DNA of 64,000 bases from JBDHWI01 sp964590135 (GTDB lineage: Bacteria > Chloroflexota > Anaerolineae > J036 > Brachytrichaceae), in assembly GCA_964590135.1 (NCBI GenBank), contig CAZPVX010000024.1:1-64000 (forward strand), given 5' to 3'. Position 1 is the stretch's first letter, and every line of letters starts with the position of its first letter. The notes under the pieces are model-generated. The model saw nothing but the letters and a program-made list of their open reading frames with translations. It was not told the origin of the DNA and made no database searches. A program made the position numbers and the translations under genes. Shown here piece after piece: positions 51,833 through 60,599 of this stretch.

Positions 51833-52660
51833 ATGCAAGCAGCGATTGATTTCGGCCTGACGAACATCGATGTCGTCATCGCGACGCATCCCTTTGACGG
51901 GCAGATTGAGCGATCGGCGTTGGCGCCAAGCCGCCGGCGCGTGGATGAGGCGCAACTGCGCCGCGCGCTCGACGCCCTCAGCAGCACCCCGCGTGACTTC
52001 GACCGCGTCTGCGTCACCGGCGGCCAGCATCGCAGGCTGCCAGATGAAATTGACGGCGTGCCAATCGTAAAGGTCGGTGAGATCGATGCGATTGGGCGCG
52101 GCGGGCTGGCACTGGCCGGCGCACAAGAGGCGCTGGTGGTAAGCGCCGGCTCCGGCACTGCGATGATCGCCGCGCGGCAAAGCGGTTGCCATCACGTCAC
52201 TGGCAGCGCCGTCGGCGGTGGCACGCTGCTCGGCCTGTGCCGGCTGCTCATCGGCACGAGCGACCCGCAGGCAATCAACGACTTCGCGCTGCGCGGAGAC
52301 TCCAACAAGGTCGATCTTACATTGATCGAGGCGACAGGCGGCGCCATTGGCCGGTTGCCGAAGGACGCCAATGCGGTGAATTTCGGTCGCATCGCCTCGC
52401 TCGATGAGGATGCGATGCACACGCTTTCACGCGAAGACCGCGCTGCCGGCGTCGCTGTGCTGGTCGGGCAGGTCATCGCCGTCATTGCCATCAACGCTGC
52501 GAAGGCCGAGGGGCTGGACAAGATTGTGGTGGTCGGCCATCTGGTCGATCTGTTGTGCATGCGGCAGGTGTTGAGCACGGTTGCCGGCTACTACGACGCA
52601 GACATCAGCGTGCCGGCGATGCCCGGCTTTGCCACCGCGCTTGGCGCGCTGCTAGCATAG
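51833..52660 (+). CDS. Type II pantothenate kinase-like (fumble family) protein
   Basis: 275 residues of the actin-like ASKHA fold. The order matches S. aureus PanK-II: VCVTGG, the catalytic Glu in VGEIDAIG, VVSAGSGTAMI, TGSAVGGGTLLGL, and NAVNFGRIAS. The first phosphate loop is AIDFGLTN where PanK-II has DAGGT, so one glycine is missing. It would phosphorylate pantothenate, or a relative of it, with ATP. GGTGGAG with 5 bases to ATG 51833 is the ribosome binding site. Divergent from the ABC ATPase. Confidence 0.83.
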   Translation: MQAAIDFGLTNIDVVIATHPFDGQIERSALAPSRRRVDEAQLRRALDALSSTPRDFDRVCVTGGQHRRLPDEIDGVPIVKVGEIDAIGRGGLALAGAQEALVVSAGSGTAMIAARQSGCHHVTGSAVGGGTLLGLCRLLIGTSDPQAINDFALRGDSNKVDLTLIEATGGAIGRLPKDANAVNFGRIASLDEDAMHTLSREDRAAGVAVLVGQVIAVIAINAAKAEGLDKIVVVGHLVDLLCMRQVLSTVAGYYDADISVPAMPGFATALGALLA

Positions 52661-52666
52661 TTACGG

Positions 52667-52672
52667 TATACT
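52667..52672 (+). promoter_or_regulatory. -10 box of tRNA-Thr
   Basis: TATACT ending 11 bases before the mature 5' end of the tRNA. Confidence 0.55.
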
Positions 52673-52683
52673 CTAGGTCTCGC

Positions 52684-52756
52684 GCTACCTTAGCTCAATC
52701 GGCAGAGCAATCGCTTCGTAAGCGATAGGTTTCGGGTTCAACTCCCGAAGGTAGCT
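52684..52756 (+). tRNA. tRNA-Thr (anticodon CGU)
   Basis: 73 bases. Acceptor GCTACCT/AGGTAGC, D arm with GCTCAATCGGCAGAGC, anticodon arm ATCGC-TTCGTAA-GCGAT giving anticodon CGT, and T arm TCGGG-TTCAACT-CCCGA. Discriminator T; CCA not encoded. Reads ACG. Confidence 0.95.
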
Positions 52757-52760
52757 AGCC

Positions 52761-52799
52761 AAGGGTCGAGGTGCTTGCAGCAGCACTTCGACCCTTTTG
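52761..52799 (+). terminator. Terminator after tRNA-Thr
   Basis: A 15-bp stem AAGGGTCGAGGTGCT/AGCACTTCGACCCTT with one G-T pair, then TTTT. The moaB stop codon lies just beyond it. Confidence 0.85.
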
Positions 52800-53321
52800 C
52801 TATCGCGCCACTTCCCACGCCAGATGCTGAATCTCCGGCATGATCAGTTTGTCCATCGCCACCTGCACCGCATTGGGCGAGCCGGGCATGCTCATGATCA
52901 CGCGGCCGCGAAAGACGCCGGCGGTCGCGCGTGAGAGCATCGCCGCTGCGCCGACTTCGCTGTAGCTCAACATGCGAAAAAGCTCGCCGAAGCCAGGCAT
53001 GGTCTTCTCCAGCTTGCGCGCAATCACGTCGTAGGTCGTGTCGCGCGGGGCGATGCCAGTGCCGCCGGTGAACAGCACCAGCCGCGCTTCGGTCTCGCCG
53101 GTGATCTGGTCGAGCAGGTCGCCGATCTGCGCCGGCTCATCCTTCACGATGGCGCGGAAGACCACTTCGTGGCCGGCGCTCATGATGCGATCCGCGATCA
53201 GGTCGCCGCCGCTGTCGTTCTCGCGCGTGCGCGTGTCGCTCACGGTGATGATGGCCACCTTCACCGGCCCTTGTTTTGCCGCGATCTGGCGATGCTGCTC
53301 TGTCGATTGGCTGCTGCTCAT
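52800..53321 (-). CDS. moaB: Molybdenum cofactor biosynthesis protein MoaB/MogA
   Basis: 173 residues. The MoCF-binding fold has VAIITVSDTRTRENDSGGDLIADRI and LVLFTGGTGIAPRDTTYD with the GGTG catalytic loop, and FGELFRMLSYSEVGAAAMLSRATAG. It adenylylates molybdopterin before metal insertion. Ends at the tRNA terminator. TACAAT is 7 bases before ATG 53321 on the minus strand. Confidence 0.93.
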   Translation of the reverse strand: MSSSQSTEQHRQIAAKQGPVKVAIITVSDTRTRENDSGGDLIADRIMSAGHEVVFRAIVKDEPAQIGDLLDQITGETEARLVLFTGGTGIAPRDTTYDVIARKLEKTMPGFGELFRMLSYSEVGAAAMLSRATAGVFRGRVIMSMPGSPNAVQVAMDKLIMPEIQHLAWEVAR

Positions 53322-53328
53322 GGGCGTG

Positions 53329-53334
53329 ATTGTA
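53329..53334 (-). promoter_or_regulatory. -10 box of a probably leaderless moaB transcript
   Basis: Minus-strand TACAAT with 7 bases to the moaB ATG and no Shine-Dalgarno sequence. Confidence 0.5.
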
Positions 53335-53363
53335 ACGAAAAGGATTGCATCGCTAACAGGAAC

Positions 53364-54206
53364 TCATGCGCCGAGGAACCGCTTGATCCACAAGGCGAGT
53401 TGCGCCGGTCTTTCCATCGGGATGAAGTGCGAGCCTTCCACAATGACATCTTTGCCGTGTGGCAAGAGCGACGCAAGGTCGGCGCGGGTGGGGGAAGCCA
53501 TGAAGTCGAACGGGTCGCGTTGTGGCCGCGCGGATCTAATCACCCACGCCGGCGTCGTGATCTGTGGCAACACCCTCGACAGATCTGCATCGTGCGCAGC
53601 GCCGGCGGCATAGATCTCTGCTTCGGTCGCCGGCGCGCATGCCAGTCGATAGTTATCGCCATCTGGCAACAACCCGAAGCGGCAGTAATCGTCAAAGACT
53701 CGCGCATCCCATGCAGAAAAAGGCAGTCGCGCGCCGAGCTTGTCTTTCATCTCATCGATGGATGCGAATTCGCTGCGCCGGCGGGCTGCGCCATTTGCCG
53801 CATCGCCGCGATGGCGGTATGCCGCCGGCGACAAAATCACGGGATCGATCAACATCAGCCTGTCAAATAGATCGCGGCGCAGCGCAGCAGCTTGGGCGAC
53901 GGCATGTCCGCCGAGCGAGTGGCCGATGCCGATCAACTGTCCGGCCTGTACATCCTGCGCGGCTGCAATCACGTCCTCTGCGAACTCGCGCCAGCGCAGC
54001 GGCAGCGCCGGCGCATCGCTGCGGCCATGCCCGCGCAGGTCAATGGCAATACAGCGGTTTGGCAATCGCTCGATCACCGCATCCCAGCAGCGGGCGTGGA
54101 AGCTCGCGCCGTGTGCAAAGAGCAGCGCCGGCAATTCGCCACGCCAGTCAAACACGCATATCTCTCCGCCGGCCTGCGGCAGATATTTTTCAATTGGCTT
54201 GCGCAT
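53364..54206 (-). CDS. Alpha/beta hydrolase
   Basis: 280 residues. Oxyanion region FAHGASFHARCW, DLRGHGRSDAP, nucleophile Ser in GIGHSLGGHAV, and the catalytic His in VEGSHFIPMERP. The acid residue is not clear, perhaps in the SARPQRDPF segment. Esterase or lipase-like; substrate unknown. Divergent from tetR across a 97-base region, so the TetR regulator may also act on it. Confidence 0.85.
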   Translation of the reverse strand: MRKPIEKYLPQAGGEICVFDWRGELPALLFAHGASFHARCWDAVIERLPNRCIAIDLRGHGRSDAPALPLRWREFAEDVIAAAQDVQAGQLIGIGHSLGGHAVAQAAALRRDLFDRLMLIDPVILSPAAYRHRGDAANGAARRRSEFASIDEMKDKLGARLPFSAWDARVFDDYCRFGLLPDGDNYRLACAPATEAEIYAAGAAHDADLSRVLPQITTPAWVIRSARPQRDPFDFMASPTRADLASLLPHGKDVIVEGSHFIPMERPAQLALWIKRFLGA

Positions 54207-54250
54207 ACTGCGAGTTTCCCGATGATACCCGCCGGTGCAGTCGCTTTCGG

Positions 54251-54256
54251 TATACT
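54251..54256 (+). promoter_or_regulatory. -10 box of the tetR-men operon
   Basis: TATACT; no good -35. It ends eight bases before the palindromic operator, which would therefore cover the transcription start. Confidence 0.55.
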
Positions 54257-54264
54257 TCTCGCAA

Positions 54265-54282
54265 ACCGACTGGTCAGTCGGT
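54265..54282 (+). promoter_or_regulatory. TetR-type operator
   Basis: ACCGACTGGTCAGTCGGT: 8-bp arms ACCGACTG/CAGTCGGT around two central bases, typical in length and sequence for TetR-family operators. It lies 22 bases before the tetR start codon and just after the -10 box, so binding should block the tetR-men transcript. Confidence 0.8.
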
Positions 54283-54303
54283 CAGTATGAACTGTGTTGA
54301 GAC

Positions 54304-54963
54304 ATGACCAAAGACACTATTGATGTGGCCGTGTGGGAGGGTGATGCTGGCAGCACGCGCCATCGCATCCTCGATGCCGCGCTGGATGTATTCTCGCGCG
54401 AGGGCTATCACGCCACGCGCATGGATGATATCGTGCAGCGCTCCGGCGCTTCCAAAGGCGCGATCTACTTTCACTTCCCGAACAAGGAGAAACTCTTTCT
54501 TGGCCTGGTCGATCAATTTGCTGATCTGCTTGAGCGGCGGGTGAAGGCGGCCATCAAGCAGGAAGATGCCGGCATGGTGCGCGTGCGCGTCGCAGTCACC
54601 ACCTGCCTGGAAACGTTCTCGAAATACCGCCGTCCGGCGAAGATCCTGCTGGTGCAGGCCGCCGGCATCGGCAAAGCCTTCGAAGACAAGCGCAATGCCA
54701 CAAACGAGCGCTTCGCAAAGTTGATCGCCTTGTATCTCGATGAGGCTGTCGCGCTGGGTGAGATTCCGCCGTGCGACGTGGATGTGATTTCATCGGCGTG
54801 GATGGGTGCGATCTACGCGCTGGTGATTCGCTGGGTGACGACGAATGAGCCGGCGCCAGAGCGCATCGTAAACGCGCTGGTGCCGGCTCTATTGATGAGC
54901 GTGGGCTACACCGCGCAGGGTAAACCGCATGACAGAACACATCGACGCGCCGCGCGCGAGTGA
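54304..54963 (+). CDS. TetR-family regulator
   Basis: 219 residues. The N-terminal helix-turn-helix is RHRILDAALDVFSREGYHATRMDDIVQRSGASKGAIYFHFPNK (about 17-60), a textbook TetR DNA-binding domain. The C-terminal ligand-binding part is mostly helical. It overlaps menF by 35 bases (54929-54963) and so is co-translated with the menaquinone genes. The operator over its own promoter implies self-repression and control of the men operon; the ligand is unknown. Confidence 0.93.
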   Translation: MTKDTIDVAVWEGDAGSTRHRILDAALDVFSREGYHATRMDDIVQRSGASKGAIYFHFPNKEKLFLGLVDQFADLLERRVKAAIKQEDAGMVRVRVAVTTCLETFSKYRRPAKILLVQAAGIGKAFEDKRNATNERFAKLIALYLDEAVALGEIPPCDVDVISSAWMGAIYALVIRWVTTNEPAPERIVNALVPALLMSVGYTAQGKPHDRTHRRAARE

Positions 54964-56317
54964 CTGGGATGCGATGCCGGGCGCGGTGCCGGCGCGGTTG
55001 GTCAGCGCAGCCATCGCGGTTGATCCAGTAGATCCGCTCGTGTTTCTGCGCGGCGCGCGCGGCATGGAGCGCGTGAGCTATGTCGCGCCGCGCGCGGCAT
55101 GCGCGGTGCATGGCATCGGCGCAGCTGCGCAGCTTTTTGCCTATGGTGCGCGCCGCTTCGAGGAGATTGCAGGGCAGGCGCGCGCGCTGTTCGATGGCGC
55201 AATCTTGCCCGACCACACGCCGGCCGAGGCGCTGCCGGCGCTGGTGGGTGGCTTCGCCTTCACGGATCATTTTGTTCCAGACCATGTCTGGGCAGCTTTT
55301 CATCCCGCGCATTTCATCCTGCCGCATGTGCAATTGGCGCAGGTGAACGGGCAATGTTGGCTGACGGCGAATGTGCTGGCGCAACGCGATGAAAACCCGT
55401 GTGAAACGCAACATGCGCTACGGGAGGCGCTGCGGGAGCGAGCAGATTGGCTGGCTGCCCAGCCGGCCATCCAACCGCCTGCGCCTGCGCACACGACGAT
55501 GAGCTATCCCATGCCGCGCGAGGCGTGGCGCAAGATGGTCGCTCATGCTCTCGATCACATCCGGCGCGGCAACCTGGAGAAAGTGGTGCTGGCGCGCATG
55601 TGCGAATTGCGCTGCGTTGCGCCGATCGAAGTTGAGCCGGCGCTGCAGCGCTTGAATGCGCGCTTCGAGGGCTGCTATCGCTTTCTTTTCGAGCCGCGCG
55701 CCGGCCATGCGTTCTTCGGCGCGACGCCGGAGTTGCTGGTTCGCGTGGCAGGCGATCAGCTTGAGACGATGGGGCTGGCCGGCTCCATCCGCGCCGGCAC
55801 AGACGCGGATGAAACCGCGGCGCTCGCCAGCCAGCTGTTGCGCAGCGCAAAGGACTTGCGTGAGCATGCGTTGGTGGTGCGCATGATCTGTGACCGACTC
55901 GCGCCACGCGCGCTGGACTTGCAGGCTCCGAATCAGCCAGACGTGATGACGCTCAACAATATCCAGCATTTGCACACGCCGATCACGGCGACGTTGCGTG
56001 AGGCCGAAGGGGTGCTGCCGTGGGTGGAGCGATTGCATCCAACGCCGGCGCTGGGCGGACAACCCCGCGATGAGGCCATGCGCTTCATCGAGATCAACGA
56101 GCCGGTGCTGCGCGGCTGGTATGGCTCGCCGGTCGGCTTGATTCGCCCGACTCTCGGCGGTGAGTTCTGTGTGGCGATTCGCTCGGCAGTGGCGCACGAC
56201 CATCGCGCCTGGCTCTATGCCGGCTGCGGCATCGTCGCCGATTCCGCGCCCGATGACGAATGGGATGAAACCGCGGTGAAGTTCAAGGCAATGTTGCTGG
56301 CGCTGGGAGAGGGGTGA
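54929..56317 (+). CDS. menF: Isochorismate synthase
   Basis: 462 residues of the chorismate-utilising family. Motifs in the C-terminal half: EKVVLARMCELR, GATPELLVR, GLAGSIRAGTD, KDLREHALVV, HPTPALGGQPR, RGWYGSPVG and YAGCGIVADS. It converts chorismate to isochorismate, the first step of menaquinone synthesis. It begins inside tetR; next is menD. Confidence 0.94.
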   Translation: MTEHIDAPRASDWDAMPGAVPARLVSAAIAVDPVDPLVFLRGARGMERVSYVAPRAACAVHGIGAAAQLFAYGARRFEEIAGQARALFDGAILPDHTPAEALPALVGGFAFTDHFVPDHVWAAFHPAHFILPHVQLAQVNGQCWLTANVLAQRDENPCETQHALREALRERADWLAAQPAIQPPAPAHTTMSYPMPREAWRKMVAHALDHIRRGNLEKVVLARMCELRCVAPIEVEPALQRLNARFEGCYRFLFEPRAGHAFFGATPELLVRVAGDQLETMGLAGSIRAGTDADETAALASQLLRSAKDLREHALVVRMICDRLAPRALDLQAPNQPDVMTLNNIQHLHTPITATLREAEGVLPWVERLHPTPALGGQPRDEAMRFIEINEPVLRGWYGSPVGLIRPTLGGEFCVAIRSAVAHDHRAWLYAGCGIVADSAPDDEWDETAVKFKAMLLALGEG

Positions 56318-56400
56318 TTGGTTTCTGGCAGCTGAAATTCTCTCTTGTGCAAACAATGGCGCGCAGCACGCTGCCATCGCCATTGGCTGACGGCTACTGA

Positions 56401-58152
56401 ATGATGAATCCAAATCTGCTCCTGTCGGACTTGTTTGTGGATGCGCTGGCGAAGGGCCGGTTGCGGCACGTGTGCATCGCGCCGGGTTCGCGCAGCACGC
56501 CGCTGGCGCTGGCATTTGCAGCGCATCCCGAAGTGCAGGTGCATATGCATCTGGATGAGCGCAGCGCCGGCTTCTTTGCGCTCGGCCTCGCGCTTGTGAT
56601 CGATGAGCCGGTCGCGATGCTTTGCACCAGCGGCAGCGCTGCGGCGAATTTTCTGCCAGTCATCGTTGAGGCGCGCGAATCTCGTGTGCCGCTGATTGTC
56701 CTGACGGCCGACCGGCCGCCGGAGTTGCGCGGCAGTGGCGCAAATCAGACGATGGATCAGCTCAAGCTGTATGGCGATCATGTGCTGATGTTTGCCGAGA
56801 TGCCCTTGCCGGAGGCCGAGCCGCCGGCGCTGGTGCAGCGCTATGTGCGCAGCATGGCCGCGCGCGCCATGGCGATGGCGAATGGCGCGCCGAAGGGGCC
56901 GGTGCACCTCAATTTCCCCTTTCGCAAGCCCTTGGAGCCGGCTGCCGGCGAGGTTCATGCGCGGCATTTGCCATTGGACGCGCCTTTCACGCGCATGGAT
57001 CGCGGCATGTTGCAGCCGACCAAGCGACAGATTGACGATCTTGCTGCGGTGATTCATCAGCACGCGCGCGGGGTGATCGTGTGTGGACCGCGCAGCGGCG
57101 ATGCTGCCTTAGCGGAGAGTGTGGCGGCCCTCTCTCAAGCATGCGGCTATCCGATCTTTGCCGATGCCTTGTCGAATGTGCGACAACACGCCGGCGTCCT
57201 TGCGCACTACGACCTGTTGCTTGATTCCAAGCTTGCAAGCCGCTTGCCGGACGGTTTTACGCCGGAGGTCGTGATTCGCTTTGGCGCGGTGCCGACATCG
57301 CAGGCGTTGAACGATGCCCTGGCAACATGCGGCGCACGACATCGTGTGCGAGTGACTGCGGATGGCGCCTGGGCGGATGACGACTTTCGCACCACATGGC
57401 AAATGCACGCCGAGCCGGCGGCAGTCTGCCAGCGCGTAACCGCCGTGCTGGGTGCAGAGCGTGCAATTGGCTGGTTGCACGAATGGCGGCAAGCCGAGCA
57501 GCGCGCGCAACAATCACTGCAACGCGAGTTGGATGCCAGTGCATGGTTCGACATGCAGGCGGTGAGCGATGTGCTGGCTGCATTGCCGCCCCATGCGCGC
57601 CTGTTTGCAGGCAACAGCCTGTCGGTGCGGCATGTCGACATCTTGGCGCAAGCCGGCAAGCCGGTGGAGATATTCGGCAGCCGCGGCGTGAGCGGCATTG
57701 ACGGCAATGTGTCGACCGTGCTGGGCATCGCTGCCGCAGACGTCAGCCGGCCCACCGTCGGCCTGATCGGCGACATTACGCTTCTTCACGACATGAACGG
57801 CCTGCTTTCGATGAAGCGGTTGCAAAATGCCACCATCATCGTGGTGAACAATGACGGTAGCGGCATCTTCCATCGCCTGCCCATCGCCGGCATCGATCCG
57901 CCCTTTACCGAGTTGTTTCTCACGCCGCATGGTCTGCGCTTTGAAGCGGCGGCGAAACTACACGGATTGCGCTACCTGCGCGCGGAGAATCGCGAGCAAC
58001 TGCAGGCGATCTTGCGCAAGCAATGGCGCGCAGAGAATGATGCGCCGGCGCAACTCATCGAGATCAGCACCGACTCACGCGCCGATGCCTCAGAGCGCCG
58101 GCGCATGCTTGAGCGCATTCGCGCAGCCAGCGCGGATGACAAACAATTTTGA
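56401..58152 (+). CDS. menD: 2-succinyl-5-enolpyruvyl-6-hydroxy-3-cyclohexene-1-carboxylate synthase
   Basis: 583 residues, thiamine-diphosphate enzyme. N-terminal CIAPGSRSTPLALAF, HLDERSAGFFALGLAL and TSGSAAANFLP; middle DRPPELRGSGANQTMDQ; C-terminal GNSLSVRHVDILA and the TPP/Mg region GLIGDITLLHDMNGLL then VNNDGSGIFHRLP. It joins isochorismate and 2-oxoglutarate. 83 bases after menF. Confidence 0.96.
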   Translation: MMNPNLLLSDLFVDALAKGRLRHVCIAPGSRSTPLALAFAAHPEVQVHMHLDERSAGFFALGLALVIDEPVAMLCTSGSAAANFLPVIVEARESRVPLIVLTADRPPELRGSGANQTMDQLKLYGDHVLMFAEMPLPEAEPPALVQRYVRSMAARAMAMANGAPKGPVHLNFPFRKPLEPAAGEVHARHLPLDAPFTRMDRGMLQPTKRQIDDLAAVIHQHARGVIVCGPRSGDAALAESVAALSQACGYPIFADALSNVRQHAGVLAHYDLLLDSKLASRLPDGFTPEVVIRFGAVPTSQALNDALATCGARHRVRVTADGAWADDDFRTTWQMHAEPAAVCQRVTAVLGAERAIGWLHEWRQAEQRAQQSLQRELDASAWFDMQAVSDVLAALPPHARLFAGNSLSVRHVDILAQAGKPVEIFGSRGVSGIDGNVSTVLGIAAADVSRPTVGLIGDITLLHDMNGLLSMKRLQNATIIVVNNDGSGIFHRLPIAGIDPPFTELFLTPHGLRFEAAAKLHGLRYLRAENREQLQAILRKQWRAENDAPAQLIEISTDSRADASERRRMLERIRAASADDKQF

Positions 58153-58207
58153 ACGCAGAGCGACGGCAAATTTCAAAGCTGTTTCTCTGTGCATATAAGG
58201 ACACAAC

Positions 58208-59047
58208 ATGAGCAAGACGAAGTGGAAGACGGTCAGGGAATATGCTGACATCACCTATCAAAAGGCCGATGGCATGGCGCGCATCGCCTTCAACCGGCCT
58301 GAATTGCGCAACGCTTTTCGCCCAACCACCATCAACGAGATGATCGACGCCTTCCGGCATGTATGGGAAGATGAAGAGGTGGGCGTGGTGTTGCTCACCG
58401 GCAACGGTCCATCGCCGAAGGATGGCAAATATGCGTTCTGCTCCGGTGGCGACCAAAAGGTGCGCGGTTACGCCGGCTATGTGGGCAGCGATGGCCGCGC
58501 GCGCTTGAACGTCCTGGAATTGCAACGCATCATCCGCACCATGCCAAAGCCGGTGATCGCGCTGGTCGCCGGCTACGCGGTTGGCGGCGGCCATGTGCTG
58601 CATGTGATCTGCGACATGACGATCGCCGCGGACAATGCCATCTTTGGGCAGACCGGCCCGAAGGTCGGCAGCTTCGACGCCGGCTATGGCTCAGCCACGC
58701 TGGCGCGGGTCATCGGCCAGAAGAAAGCGCGCGAGATCTGGTATCTGTGCCGGCAATACAACGCGCAGGAAGCGCTGGACATGGGTCTGGTGAACAAGGT
58801 CGTGCCGGTGGAGCAGCTTGAGGCAGAGGGTGTGCAGTGGGCGCAGGAGATCCTGGAGAAAAGTCCGATAGCTATTCGTTTTCTCAAGGCCGCAATGAAC
58901 GCCGACCAGGATGGGCAGACCGGCTTGCAGGTGCTGGCCGGCGATGCGACGATGCTCTACTACATGACTGAAGAGGGCAATGAGGGCCGCGACGCCTATG
59001 TCAACAAGCGCAAGCCTAACTATCGCAAATATCCGTGGAGGCCATGA
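58208..59047 (+). CDS. menB: 1,4-dihydroxy-2-naphthoyl-CoA synthase
   Basis: 279-residue crotonase-fold enzyme. Features are NRPELRNAFRPTTI, SGGDQKVRG, GYAVGGGHVLHVICDMTIA (oxyanion region) and GPKVGSFDAGYGSATL. It closes the second ring of naphthoquinone. AAGGA in the 5' leader is the ribosome binding site. Confidence 0.96.
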   Translation: MSKTKWKTVREYADITYQKADGMARIAFNRPELRNAFRPTTINEMIDAFRHVWEDEEVGVVLLTGNGPSPKDGKYAFCSGGDQKVRGYAGYVGSDGRARLNVLELQRIIRTMPKPVIALVAGYAVGGGHVLHVICDMTIAADNAIFGQTGPKVGSFDAGYGSATLARVIGQKKAREIWYLCRQYNAQEALDMGLVNKVVPVEQLEAEGVQWAQEILEKSPIAIRFLKAAMNADQDGQTGLQVLAGDATMLYYMTEEGNEGRDAYVNKRKPNYRKYPWRP

Positions 59048-59095
59048 ATCATCAGGCACAATTTGTGATGTCTCGCAGGCGAAACGCTTTGCGCA

Positions 59096-60580
59096 ATGCA
59101 CATCACGTCTCTGATGAGCGCTGTGTTTAACGAGATGATGGATGATTGGCTGTCGGCGCAGGCGCAAGCGAACCCGCACGGTGTGGCGCTCACGTTTGCT
59201 GGCAGCGCATGGACGTGGCGCGCATTGCATGAGGATGTGGATGCACTGTGCCGCCGGCTCGCAACGTTGCGTTTGCCGGCCGGCGGCATCATCGCCATGC
59301 ATCTGCCGAACAACGCTCAGGCGGTGCAATGCGTTCACGCCGCTGCGCGGATGGGCTTCACGCTGTCGCCACTGAACACGCGTCTGACGCGCGCCGAACT
59401 GCGCGCGCAGCTTGCGCTGTTGCAGGCAGATGCGCTGATCTGCAACGATGCCGCGCTGTGTGATGCCATGCGCGATGTGACGCCGCAGGCAGTGACAATG
59501 GATGCATTGCTTGCGCAGCCGGCGCAGGCATTCGAGCTACAACCCCTTCAACTGAACCGTATGCAGGCCATCGTCTTCACCTCGGGCAGCGCTGGCGCGC
59601 CGAAGGGCGTATCACTCACCTTTGGCAATCACTTCTACAGCGCGCTTGGCTCGGCGGCGCGGCTTGGCGCGTTGCCAACCGACTGCTGGTTGAGCTGTCT
59701 GCCGCTGTATCACGTTGGCGGCCTTTCGGTCGTGTTTCGCGCGGCGCTGTATGGCTTCACAGTCGCGCTGCACGAGCGCTTCGACGTCGCTGCGTTCAAG
59801 CGGGCGTTGGCGGATCAACCCATCACACTCGTGTCGCTCGTGCCGACGATGTTGAGACGCCTGATGGATGCGGATGTGACGTGGCCGGCATCGCTGCGCG
59901 CGATGCTGCTGGGCGGGGCGGCTGCGCCGGCTGCGCTGCTGGCTGAGGCGCTGGCGCGCGGCATCCCCATCGTCACGACGTATGGGTTGACCGAAACCGC
60001 ATCGCAGACAGCAACACAGACGCCCGAGGCAACGCGGCGCAAGCCGGCGAGCGTGGGCAGGCCATTGCTGTTCACACAAGTGCGCATCGTCGACGCATCG
60101 GGCAGCACATTGCCGGCAAACACGATCGGTGAAATCGTTGTGTGCGGGCCGGCGGTGATGCAGGGATACTTTCGCAATGCGCCGGCAACTGTGCGCGCCC
60201 TGCGCGATGGCGCGTTGTTCACTGGCGATCTCGGCTATCTCGATGATGACGGCGATCTGTTCCTCGTGCAGCGCCGCAGCGATTTGATCGTGACCGGTGG
60301 TGAGAACGTGTATCCATCGGAGGTGGAAGAGGCGTTGCGCGCAATCGATGGCGTGGAAGATGCTTTGGTGATCGGTCTGCCAGATGAGGAGTGGGGGCAG
60401 CGCGTGGCGGCATTGATAATGCCGAGAGATGGCGAGCTGCTTGAAGCTGATTTGCGCAACGCGCTGGGTGGTCGCATCGCCGGCTACAAGATTCCACGCG
60501 TGATGCGCATCGTGTCGCAGTTGCCCTTGCTGCCGAACGGCAAGATCGATCGCGCCGGCGCTGCGCGGCTCTTCGATTGA
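59096..60580 (+). CDS. menE: o-Succinylbenzoate-CoA ligase
   Basis: 494-residue acyl-adenylating enzyme. P-loop IVFTSGSAGAPKGVSLT, adenine site TTYGLTETASQ, FTGDLGYLDDDGDLF, RRSDLIVTGGENVYPSEVE and the C-terminal LPNGKIDR lysine motif. It activates o-succinylbenzoate with CoA for MenB. Sits between menB and menH; start ATG 59096 (ATG 59114 is possible). Confidence 0.92.
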   Translation: MHITSLMSAVFNEMMDDWLSAQAQANPHGVALTFAGSAWTWRALHEDVDALCRRLATLRLPAGGIIAMHLPNNAQAVQCVHAAARMGFTLSPLNTRLTRAELRAQLALLQADALICNDAALCDAMRDVTPQAVTMDALLAQPAQAFELQPLQLNRMQAIVFTSGSAGAPKGVSLTFGNHFYSALGSAARLGALPTDCWLSCLPLYHVGGLSVVFRAALYGFTVALHERFDVAAFKRALADQPITLVSLVPTMLRRLMDADVTWPASLRAMLLGGAAAPAALLAEALARGIPIVTTYGLTETASQTATQTPEATRRKPASVGRPLLFTQVRIVDASGSTLPANTIGEIVVCGPAVMQGYFRNAPATVRALRDGALFTGDLGYLDDDGDLFLVQRRSDLIVTGGENVYPSEVEEALRAIDGVEDALVIGLPDEEWGQRVAALIMPRDGELLEADLRNALGGRIAGYKIPRVMRIVSQLPLLPNGKIDRAGAARLFD

Positions 60581-60599
60581 CGCCGGCTTGCATGTCGCC

